Assembly: GCA_031253705.1 (NCBI GenBank)
Contig: JAIRVW010000222.1
Location: 1-7,563 of the forward strand
Length of the DNA: 7,563 nt
Origin: Brucellaceae bacterium
Lineage (GTDB): Bacteria > Pseudomonadota > Alphaproteobacteria > Rhizobiales > Rhizobiaceae
Reading direction: 5' to 3'
The notes under the pieces: generated by a model
The model's input: only the letters and a program-made list of their open reading frames with translations
Database searches by the model: none
What the model was told of the DNA's origin: nothing
Shown: in pieces, positions 1 through 5,289 of the stretch
Layout: every line of letters begins with the position of its first letter
Position numbering within the stretch: position 1 is the first letter of the stretch
Made by a program: the position numbers and the translations under genes

Positions 1-357
1 ATCCGCGTTGAATTCACGCGATGGCGTGAAATAATCGGTGGTCTGGAACTGCACACCCTGACGCAGTTTCAGCACATATTCCAGATTATCATCCGAAATC
101 GTCCAGCTCTCGGCCAGTCCCGGTTCAATTTCCGTGGTTCCGGCTTTGAATTCTGTAAGACGGTCATAGACCGTTTCCGATGATGCATCCCATGTGCTGT
201 TGGTCGAATACAGCGCGGCATCAAAACCTTCCGGCGAGCCTTCCGAACAATAGACCAGTGTTTTAGCCTGTGCCGCGACCGAACCGCCAACAACAGCCAG
301 TGCACCGGAGAGCAGCGTTGCGCTCAGCAATGCTGCCCGAGATGAAAACAGACGCAT
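1..357 (-). CDS. DppA-like ABC transporter substrate-binding protein, N-terminal part (3' end beyond window)
   Basis: This is a periplasmic solute-binding protein of family 5 (SBP_bac_5), the ligand-capturing part of a dipeptide/oligopeptide ABC importer. Only 119 residues are in the window; full-length members have about 530. Residues 1-31 form a Sec signal peptide: Arg2 and Arg7, a hydrophobic stretch, then AQA before Lys32. The predicted mature protein starts KTLVYCSEGSPEGFD, nearly identical to the mature start of E. coli DppA as I recall it, including the Cys at mature position 6. EFKAGTTEIEPGLAESW and the PSREFNAD end also match DppA. The ATG is preceded by GGGGAGGAAG at good spacing. 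The gene lies 28 bp after the creatininase stop, so it is probably co-transcribed with it; the permease and ATPase genes presumably follow outside the window. Ligand specificity (dipeptide, heme, 5-aminolevulinate or another amide) cannot be decided from this fragment, so no symbol is given. Confidence 0.9.
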   Translation of the reverse strand, partial: MRLFSSRAALLSATLLSGALAVVGGSVAAQAKTLVYCSEGSPEGFDAALYSTNSTWDASSETVYDRLTEFKAGTTEIEPGLAESWTISDDNLEYVLKLRQGVQFQTTDYFTPSREFNAD

Positions 358-385
358 AATCTTCCTCCCCTTTATGCTTTTAACT

Positions 386-1216
386 TCAGATTTCGAGCCT
401 GCCGGCAGCTGTTTTCTGGCCGCGCCCTGCTGACCAGACCGGATCCGGCGCTGTCCACAATGCTTCATGCCGGATAATCTTTGCGACTTCGGCGGCGTGC
501 AGATCAAGAAAACGCTCGCCCTTTTCAGCCGTCGCATTGCGCGGATCCCCCCATGTGCCGGTTACCGGCGCATGTTCTGAGAAGGAGTAGAAGCGCGTTG
601 CGCCCTTCGGCAGATTTTCCAGCGGATGCTGCTGATTACCGAAAGCCTGCTCAAAGCGGTCTGTACGAACCGTCTGCGGTGTGATTGCCAGCATCACCGA
701 GGATTCCCCCTCACAGGCATGATGCGCGCCGGTATCAACCTCAAAAATCTGCGCTGTTTCTTCCGGTGCCAGCTCCCATGGCAGCGTGGAGACAATCGGC
801 ATAGCAAATTCAACAGCCAGTTCACGCACGGCAACGGCCAGCGGGTCAATATTACCGCCATGACCATTGACCACCAGCAAACGGGAAAAACCCAGCGCTT
901 TCAGGGAGCGGACAATACATTGCAGGACTTTGCGCAGTGCTTCAAAATCCAGTGTAATCGTGCCGCCAAACGGCAGATGATGTTCACTCATACCGAGCCA
1001 CAAGCCCGGCAACACGGCCACAGGTGTTTCACCGGCAACCAGACGCGCGGCACGGATTGCCGCTTCCGATGCACTGGCCGTATCAGTAATCACCGGCAAA
1101 TGCGGGCCGTGCTGCTCCAGCGATCCGATCGGCAGGATTGCCAGTGCATTTTTGCCTGCCGCAATCTCCCGCAGATCCGGTGCTGTCAGACGCGCCCATT
1201 CAACTTCAATTGTCAT
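386..1216 (-). CDS. Creatininase-family metal-dependent amidohydrolase
   Basis: This 276-residue cytoplasmic protein belongs to the creatininase family, metal enzymes that hydrolyse cyclic or linear amides (creatinine amidohydrolase, FAPy deformylase, MftE peptidase). The metal-site signature is intact: Glu34 and His36 in GSLEQHGPHLP, Asp45 in ITD, His119 in VNGHGGN, and the acidic GAHHACEGESS segment at 163-173. EHHLPFGGTITL (78-89) is the usual substrate-loop motif. Glu34, His36 and Asp45 have the same numbers as the ligands I recall for Pseudomonas creatininase, and the length is typical. The ATG at 1216 follows GGGAGAGAG. The frame stays open upstream to a TTG at 1267, but that extension would be encoded by the terminator hairpin and is rejected. 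The gene lies between a D-amino-acid-dehydrogenase-like gene and a peptide-binding protein, so its substrate is more likely an imported amide or peptide-like compound than creatinine: no creatinase is seen. The family call is firm; the substrate is unknown. Confidence 0.9.
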   Translation of the reverse strand: MTIEVEWARLTAPDLREIAAGKNALAILPIGSLEQHGPHLPVITDTASASEAAIRAARLVAGETPVAVLPGLWLGMSEHHLPFGGTITLDFEALRKVLQCIVRSLKALGFSRLLVVNGHGGNIDPLAVAVRELAVEFAMPIVSTLPWELAPEETAQIFEVDTGAHHACEGESSVMLAITPQTVRTDRFEQAFGNQQHPLENLPKGATRFYSFSEHAPVTGTWGDPRNATAEKGERFLDLHAAEVAKIIRHEALWTAPDPVWSAGRGQKTAAGRLEI

Positions 1217-1243
1217 AACTCTCTCCCGCTTATAAAAAACAAA

Positions 1244-1264
1244 ACCGGCACATGACGTGCCGGT
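1244..1264 (-). terminator. Intrinsic (Rho-independent) terminator inside the operon
   Basis: On the minus strand a perfect 8-bp GC-rich stem, ACCGGCAC paired with GTGCCGGT around a 5-base loop, is followed at once by a U-rich tract (TTTGTTTTTTAT). It lies between the oxidoreductase stop codon (1271) and the creatininase ribosome binding site. The start of the creatininase gene is only 28 bp past the stem. The structure is that of a classic intrinsic terminator, yet it sits within an apparent operon, so partial read-through or 3'-end stabilisation of the upstream mRNA is likely. Confidence 0.82.
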
Positions 1265-1270
1265 CAATTA

Positions 1271-2392
1271 TCAGCCTGCCGCTGTCAGAAAACGCTCCGG
1301 TGCCAGAGCTTCTGCACTGACACCAAGTTCTGCCAATTGCTCAGGCAATGCCTCCTCACGGATCAGCTTTGCCGTGATATCCGCCAAAGCCAGCGACACC
1401 TGAAAACCGTAGCCGCCCTGCCCGACCACCCAGAAGAAACCGGATAAACGCGGATCAAAGCCGACGACCGGTGTACGGTCCGGTGAAAATGTTCTGAGCC
1501 CTGCCCATGGCGTTGCAGGGCGACCGATTTGCAGTGTGGTGGCCTGCTCAATACGGTCAACGGCGATGGCGATATCAAGATCTTCCGGATAGGCGTCGCA
1601 AGGCGGCGTATCGGTTTCATCTGCCAGAGAGCCGATCAGACGACCGGCATCCGGCTTGAAATAAAATTGTTCATGCAGATCAACGACCAACGGCCACTCG
1701 CGCAGATTTTCATTCTCTGCATCAAACATGAAGGCTGTGCGGCGCTTCGGCATCATACCCAGACCGGACAGACCGGCACGTTCGGCAATCACATCTGCCC
1801 AGGCACCGGAAGCATTAATAACAATATCAGCTTCACAGGTGCCAATATTGGTGACGATCTGAAACCCGCTATCTGTTTTACGGATTTCCAGCACTTCTTC
1901 GCCAAGACGAACAGTTCCGCCTGCCACTTTGAACGCAGCGGCACGGTCATGCACCATCTTATTGGTATCAATATCCATGGCATCGGCTTCATAGACACCG
2001 CCGCAGGTCTTATCCTGCGGGATCACAGAAACCATGTCATGCACTTCAGCCGCAGACAGGCGGCGGACAGACGGCAGCAGCGCCTGCAATTCCTTTGCCA
2101 GCGTATCAATGGCTGCATCATCAGCCACACCGCCGACATGCAGCGCACCGCGCCGATGTTCGAAAAAGCCGCCGCTTTCCAGTGCAGGACGACTGGCAAC
2201 GGACAGACCACGCACAACGCGGTTGCCATAGGTCTCTGAGAACAGGGCGGCCGAACGGCCGCTCGCGTGATAGCCAAGCTGTTTTTCACGTTCCAGCAGT
2301 GTCACTGAGAATGTTTTGGCCAAAACAGCAGCGGCGGAAAGACCTGCAATGCCCCCGCCGATAATGATGATAGTTTTTGAATTTTCTCCCAT
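1271..2392 (-). CDS. DauA-like FAD-dependent D-amino-acid dehydrogenase / DAO-family oxidoreductase
   Basis: This 373-residue flavoenzyme of the DAO family is predicted to oxidise an amine or D-amino acid to the imine, which hydrolyses to a 2-oxo acid and ammonia. Residues 8-34 form the FAD-binding Rossmann start, GGGIAG (12-17) with Glu34 as the ribose-binding acid. The protein is co-linear with P. aeruginosa D-arginine dehydrogenase DauA (375 aa, compared from memory): LEREKQLGYHASGRSAA, Tyr55, MPKRRTAF (Arg218), FYFKPDAG (Tyr244), WAGLRTF (Arg300) and GQGGYGFQ (324-331) all correspond. The residues that bind the amino-acid carboxylate are therefore kept. The position of the DauA catalytic-loop His48 is Leu50, and the Glu87 that reads the arginine side chain appears to be Ala83, so D-arginine is probably not the substrate. 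No clear ribosome binding site precedes the ATG. It is the first gene of the leftward operon and faces an XRE-cupin regulator. Sarcosine- or glycine-oxidase-like activity is an alternative. Confidence 0.88.
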   Translation of the reverse strand: MGENSKTIIIIGGGIAGLSAAAVLAKTFSVTLLEREKQLGYHASGRSAALFSETYGNRVVRGLSVASRPALESGGFFEHRRGALHVGGVADDAAIDTLAKELQALLPSVRRLSAAEVHDMVSVIPQDKTCGGVYEADAMDIDTNKMVHDRAAAFKVAGGTVRLGEEVLEIRKTDSGFQIVTNIGTCEADIVINASGAWADVIAERAGLSGLGMMPKRRTAFMFDAENENLREWPLVVDLHEQFYFKPDAGRLIGSLADETDTPPCDAYPEDLDIAIAVDRIEQATTLQIGRPATPWAGLRTFSPDRTPVVGFDPRLSGFFWVVGQGGYGFQVSLALADITAKLIREEALPEQLAELGVSAEALAPERFLTAAG

Positions 2393-2398
2393 AGCTAA

Positions 2399-2427
2399 GT
2401 GCTATGTCAGTTTTCTGACTTAGTCAA
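2399..2427 (-). promoter_or_regulatory. Candidate promoter of the oxidoreductase operon
   Basis: On the minus strand TTGACT (2427-2422) matches the sigma70 -35 box at five of six positions. A 17-base spacer leads to TAGCAC (2404-2399), a poor -10 match. This would start transcription only a few bases before the ATG at 2392, giving an almost leaderless message, which fits the lack of a recognisable ribosome binding site. The weak -10 suggests dependence on an activator or a different start, so confidence is modest. Confidence 0.35.
2402..2426. promoter_or_regulatory. Overlapping inverted repeats, candidate operator of the divergent regulator
   Basis: Two overlapping dyads lie between the divergent genes. 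The first is CTAtGTCAG, TTTT, CTGACtTAG (2402-2423): 9-base arms with one mismatched position. The second is TGACT-T-AGTCA (2416-2426), a perfect 5-base palindrome around one base. A further CTAAGT/ACTTAG pair (2395-2400 and 2418-2423) flanks the first. They cover the predicted -35 boxes of both promoters, where an autoregulating XRE repressor would be expected to bind. The symmetry is seen directly; binding by this regulator is inferred from position. Confidence 0.6.
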
Positions 2428-2442
2428 TATTTAGCATATAAT
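2415..2442 (+). promoter_or_regulatory. Candidate sigma70 promoter of the XRE-cupin gene
   Basis: A perfect TATAAT (2437-2442) lies 16 bases after CTGACT (2415-2420), which matches the -35 consensus at four of six positions. Transcription would begin near 2449 and leave a leader of about 57 bases before the ATG at 2506. The -35 box lies within the inverted repeats, which implies negative autoregulation. Confidence 0.55.
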
Positions 2443-2505
2443 AAAAATCTTGCTCCGCATGCACACGCGCAATAAGATAAGAGCAGCAATTTCAACGGAG
2501 TAAAA

Positions 2506-3129
2506 ATGTCCGGTCAGCCCAACCTTGCCAATTGCCTGCGCAAACTCAGAAAGAAGCATCAATGGACGCTTCAGCAAGTCAGTGACCGTACCGGCGTTGC
2601 GGTTTCCACGCTGTCAAAAGTTGAAAATGATCAGCTGTCGCTGAGCTATGACAAGCTGCTGCAAATCTGTCACGGGCTGGGCATACATGTCACTGAATTA
2701 CTGAGCTGTGACGGTGATCCTGCTGCCAACCGCGCACGACGCTCTGTCAGTTCAACGATGACAACGCTGCGCCAGCTGACACAGAATTATGACTATCATT
2801 ATCTGGCCACCGATCTCATCCGTAAAAGAATGGTGCCGATCCATGCTTTTGCCCGTGCCCGCTCAATGGAAGAATTCGGCCCCCTCACCAGACATGCCGG
2901 TGAGGAATTTCTGATCGTTCTCAACGGCGAAATTGAACTCCACACAGACCAATATGCGCCGGTTCGTTTAAAAACCGGCGAAAGCGTCTATATCGATTCC
3001 ACCATGGGGCATGCTTATTTGTCTGTCAGTGAGCAGGATGCCGAAATCCTGTGTATCTGCTCCGGCAGTGAGCCGGATATGGAAAACACTTTGCTCGGCA
3101 TCAGCTCTCTGCAAATTGTACCGGAATAG
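2506..3129 (+). CDS. XRE-family transcriptional regulator with C-terminal cupin sensor domain
   Basis: This 207-residue DNA-binding protein has an XRE-type helix-turn-helix at residues 7-66, with recognition helix around VAVSTLSKVEN (31-41) and the typical SLSYDKLLQICHGLGI following. A small cupin barrel spans about residues 110-190, with motif 1 His130-x-Gly132-Glu133-Glu134 and motif 2 Gly158 to His169. This HTH-cupin architecture is that of PuuR- and SutR-like regulators, which usually sense a small metabolite and control the neighbouring catabolic genes. ACGGAG five bases before the ATG is a good ribosome binding site. It is the only plus-strand gene here and is divergent from the DauA-like/creatininase/binding-protein operon, so it is the probable regulator of that operon and of itself. 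Repression relieved by the pathway substrate is the simplest model; activation is not excluded. Confidence 0.92.
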   Translation: MSGQPNLANCLRKLRKKHQWTLQQVSDRTGVAVSTLSKVENDQLSLSYDKLLQICHGLGIHVTELLSCDGDPAANRARRSVSSTMTTLRQLTQNYDYHYLATDLIRKRMVPIHAFARARSMEEFGPLTRHAGEEFLIVLNGEIELHTDQYAPVRLKTGESVYIDSTMGHAYLSVSEQDAEILCICSGSEPDMENTLLGISSLQIVPE

Positions 3130-3140
3130 CTGGCGAAAAT

Positions 3141-3671
3141 TTACAGGCTGCGTGTCAGCAATTGCCCCGGCCAGCCGTCAACATCAAATGTTGTAACACG
3201 GTCATAGCCGCAGGATTCGTAAAAACGGATCAGTGTGCCGCTGCCGCCGCCATAGCAATCAACGCGCAGGCGGTTCAGCCCTGCCGCCCGTGTCCGTTCA
3301 TCGGCAAAAGCCATCAGGCGCCGCCCGATCCCGCGTACACGCGGATCACGGGATGCCACCAGCAAACGCACATAATTTTCCGGCTCGGTCGCAGCAGGCA
3401 CATAAGGCATAGCCTCGCCCAGCACCAAAGCAGCACAGATACCAAGCTCGGCATCCTCTGCCACCCATGCATCTGGCAGAGAACAGGCCTCTTCAATGCG
3501 CCCCACACGTTGCGGTGATGCTGACCACGGCTCACTGCCCCATTGGCCTGCATTGCCGATACTGACAAACCATGCGATCACATCATCAAAAATGCGCAGC
3601 ACGGCGGGCGCATCCGTAATGCCCGCGCGGCGGATAATCAGAGTTTCAGAGGTTAATTCTGACAAGCTCAT
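3141..3671 (-). CDS. GNAT-family N-acetyltransferase
   Basis: This protein of about 176 residues has the GNAT fold, predicted to transfer an acetyl group from acetyl-CoA to an amine; the acceptor is unknown. Motif A is clear: VRLLVASRDPRVRGIGRRLM, with the acetyl-CoA pyrophosphate loop Arg111-x-x-Gly114-x-Gly116. RLRVDCYGGGSGTLIRFYESCGY near the C-terminus is the typical last strand and helix. The N-terminal IRRAGITDAPAVLRIF and GQWGSEPW (42-49) also suit the family. The start is uncertain: ATG at 3671 has AGGAG only one base away, while an in-frame TTG at 3665 has the same AGGAG at an ideal 7 bases. A TTG at 3686 would add five residues. The gene follows the PhzF gene by 60 bp and runs convergently into the XRE-cupin gene with 11 bp between stops. 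Confidence 0.87.
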   Translation of the reverse strand: MSLSELTSETLIIRRAGITDAPAVLRIFDDVIAWFVSIGNAGQWGSEPWSASPQRVGRIEEACSLPDAWVAEDAELGICAALVLGEAMPYVPAATEPENYVRLLVASRDPRVRGIGRRLMAFADERTRAAGLNRLRVDCYGGGSGTLIRFYESCGYDRVTTFDVDGWPGQLLTRSL

Positions 3672-3731
3672 TCTCCTGTGCCACAACTATTCCATGCAGC
3701 ATCTGATTTTCAATCTATCAATACGACAGGC

Positions 3732-4562
3732 TCACGCCATAATACGTGCGGTGCCGGAAACGCGGATCGAACCGCCCTGCGGCGTGACAATATCGGCATG
3801 GAGACGGGAGCGCATGCCCATATCCTCGCCCTGAATAATGTCAATCGCACCGCCATGCGGCCAGTTCAGGTCGCGCAAATAACCGGCAAAAGCAGCCGTG
3901 GCCGCACCGGTTGCCGGATCTTCATAGACACCGCCCGCAGCAAAGGGATTACGCGTATGAAACAGTTGCGGTGTCTCGGCATAGCTCAGCAAAATCGTAC
4001 CCCAGCCGTGTTTGAGCATCAGCGCGCGGCCGGTCTCATAATCATATTGCATTGTCCGTAATGCTTCGCGGGACTTGAGCGACAAAGCCATATGATCCGT
4101 ACCGCCATGAATAAAAGCAGGCGGAATATCTGCATTCAGATCATCATGCGTCCATCCGAACAATTGCAAGGCATCATCAATCATCTCCGCTGAAGCCGGT
4201 TTGCTACTGGTCGGCGGGGATTGTAAAGCTGCGCTCAGCACATCTCCCTGACTGCGGCCTTCAACAGTGATCCGGCTCTGATTAAGGATCAGCGGAAATA
4301 CACCATCCCCCTCGCGCAATGCCAGAGCAACGCCAAGGGCAATTGTCGCATGGCCGCAGAACGGTACTTCAAATGTCGGCGCAAAATAACGTGTGCGCCA
4401 GCCATCCTCTGTCCGCGCGGCGAACACTGTTTCAGAAAAACCAACCTCTGCCGCAACCTGCTGCATAATCTGCGCCTCCGGCAGATTTTCAACAATGGCA
4501 ACACCGGCAGGATTACCCCCGCTATTGCCTTCAGAAAACGCAGCAATCCGCAAAATTTCCAA
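3732..4562 (-). CDS. PhzF-family isomerase/epimerase-like protein (TTG start)
   Basis: This 276-residue protein belongs to the PhzF family, two-domain enzymes with a diaminopimelate-epimerase-like fold. PhzF itself isomerises trans-2,3-dihydro-3-hydroxyanthranilate in phenazine synthesis; most stand-alone homologues have no assigned substrate. Visible motifs are GGNPAGV (15-21), GFSETVF with the catalytic acid Glu44, FEVPFCGHATIALG (64-77) in the first domain, and YEDPATGAATAAFAGYL (213-229) in the second. The length is normal. The start is TTG: GGGAGGG lies seven bases upstream, a TAG stop occurs two codons before it in frame, and the next in-frame ATG is codon 33, after the conserved GGNPAGV. 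No other phenazine genes are near, so phenazine synthesis is not implied. It is probably transcribed together with the GNAT gene 60 bp downstream. Confidence 0.92.
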   Translation of the reverse strand: MEILRIAAFSEGNSGGNPAGVAIVENLPEAQIMQQVAAEVGFSETVFAARTEDGWRTRYFAPTFEVPFCGHATIALGVALALREGDGVFPLILNQSRITVEGRSQGDVLSAALQSPPTSSKPASAEMIDDALQLFGWTHDDLNADIPPAFIHGGTDHMALSLKSREALRTMQYDYETGRALMLKHGWGTILLSYAETPQLFHTRNPFAAGGVYEDPATGAATAAFAGYLRDLNWPHGGAIDIIQGEDMGMRSRLHADIVTPQGGSIRVSGTARIMA

Positions 4563-4569
4563 TTTCTAT

Positions 4570-4576
4570 CCCTCCC
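4570..4576 (-). promoter_or_regulatory. Ribosome binding site that fixes the PhzF TTG start
   Basis: GGGAGGG on the minus strand lies seven bases before the TTG at 4562. With the in-frame TAG between the two, it leaves TTG as the only well-placed start codon. Confidence 0.8.
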
Positions 4577-4583
4577 GATGAAA

Positions 4584-4617
4584 TTCCTGTTCCGGCACGT
4601 CCGGAGCCGGACAGGAA
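4584..4617 (-). repeat. Long imperfect hairpin between the GrpB-like and PhzF genes
   Basis: TTCCTGTtCCGGC (4584-4596) pairs with GCCGGACAGGAA (4606-4617): 12 base pairs with a single bulged base and a 9-base loop. On the minus strand it is followed only by AATTTCATC, so it lacks a proper U-tract and is a poor intrinsic terminator. It lies 45 bp upstream of the PhzF ribosome binding site… close enough to form in the PhzF leader, and also downstream of the GrpB-like stop. A role in mRNA processing or stabilisation, partial termination, or membership of a dispersed palindromic repeat family are all possible. Confidence 0.7.
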
Positions 4618-4671
4618 GATATGGCCGTATTGACGGCACAAACAAATAAACTCTTGTTGAGATCAGCCGGT

Positions 4672-5289
4672 TTATGGGTCTGTCACCCAGCCGCTGCTTG
4701 CAAAAATGGCACGATAAATCTCACGTACCACATGCTGTTTTTGCGCATTATAATCCATTGCATTGTTCACGCCTTGTTTGGCCTGCATTTTGGCATCGGC
4801 ATAAAGCTTGCGGTCTGCAGGATGCTCCCTCAACCAGTCGCGGAACAAAATATGGCGGATATGCTCCGGACAGGACGGCCCGAAAACATGCAGGTTCACA
4901 CGCGGATGATCATGGCGCAGCATGCGATGCTGATACCATGAACGCTCCCTGACCCGCAGCTGATAACCAAGCGCTTCAAGTACCGGAATATAAGCAGCTT
5001 CATCCTCAGGATCAGCAACAATCAGGTCAATGTCGATCACAGGTTTGGCTGGCAATTCCGGCACGGCCGTGGAGCCGACATGCTCTGTTTTAAGCGCAGA
5101 TTGCGCCAGCGCCTGCTCAATATCCTGCCTGAGGCTTACGAATTGTGCAGCCCATTGCGGATCATATGCCTCAACGCTGATTTCCTCAGTCTGCGGCTTT
5201 CCCGCAACCCACGGATTTTCATCCGGATCACCGTCTTCAAATGTCATAATGGCAAGCGGATCAGGCCAGTCACGGGTGTTTATAGTCAT
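4672..5289 (-). CDS. GrpB/UPF0157-family protein (nucleotidyltransferase-like fold)
   Basis: This 205-residue protein belongs to the GrpB (UPF0157) family, a nucleotidyltransferase-superfamily fold whose physiological role is poorly known; the domain also occurs fused to dephospho-CoA kinase. The family signature runs from VEAYDPQWAAQF (39-50) through HVGSTAVPELPAKPVIDIDLIV (70-91). Gly72-Ser73 and Asp86-x-Asp88 correspond to the GS...DxD pattern of nucleotidyltransferases. RSWYQHRMLRHDHPRVNLHVFGPSCPEHIRHILFRDWLREHP is the typical second half. About 35 residues precede the domain, longer than usual; Met15 is an alternative start but retains most of the extension. The ATG overlaps the methyltransferase stop as ATGA, so translation is probably coupled. 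It is the last gene of the RND-methyltransferase-GrpB group. Confidence 0.9.
   Translation of the reverse strand: MTINTRDWPDPLAIMTFEDGDPDENPWVAGKPQTEEISVEAYDPQWAAQFVSLRQDIEQALAQSALKTEHVGSTAVPELPAKPVIDIDLIVADPEDEAAYIPVLEALGYQLRVRERSWYQHRMLRHDHPRVNLHVFGPSCPEHIRHILFRDWLREHPADRKLYADAKMQAKQGVNNAMDYNAQKQHVVREIYRAIFASSGWVTDP

Noticed and set aside
626..1255. Long plus-strand open frame opposite the creatininase (209 codons).
   Set aside because: Its translation is rich in Cys, Arg, His and Gln without recognisable motifs, and it is a shadow of the firm minus-strand gene.
1217..1267. Seventeen-residue N-terminal extension of the creatininase from a TTG at 1267.
   Set aside because: It would be encoded by the terminator hairpin and U-tract, while the ATG at 1216 has its own good ribosome binding site and starts at the usual family position.
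1529..2239. Plus-strand open frame of 236 codons opposite the oxidoreductase.
   Set aside because: It is antisense to a full-length conserved gene, has no family resemblance and shows no ribosome binding site I can support.
386..2392. Creatinine degradation pathway (creatininase plus a sarcosine-oxidase-like DAO enzyme).
   Set aside because: No creatinase gene is present, the DAO protein resembles DauA rather than sarcosine oxidase, and the creatininase family is broad. It remains only a distant alternative.
2451..2485. TGCTC/GAGCA inverted repeat in the regulator leader, considered as a riboswitch-like structure.
   Set aside because: Five-base arms 25 bases apart are expected by chance, and no known riboswitch core is visible.
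3061..3077. Hairpin TCCGGC-AGTGA-GCCGGA near the 3' end of the regulator gene, considered as a terminator.
   Set aside because: It lies inside the coding sequence and is not followed by a T-run.
3672..3731. Possible separate promoter (TTGAAA and AATAGT, minus strand) for the GNAT gene.
   Set aside because: The boxes are weak and would place the transcription start almost on the ribosome binding site; co-transcription with the PhzF gene is simpler.
3732..4562. Phenazine biosynthesis locus suggested by the PhzF homologue.
   Set aside because: No other phz genes are nearby, and stand-alone PhzF-family proteins are widespread in bacteria that make no phenazines.
4624..4637. Small hairpin GCCGT-ATTG-ACGGC in the gap after the GrpB-like gene.
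   Set aside because: The stem is only five base pairs with no U-tract after it, too weak to call a terminator.
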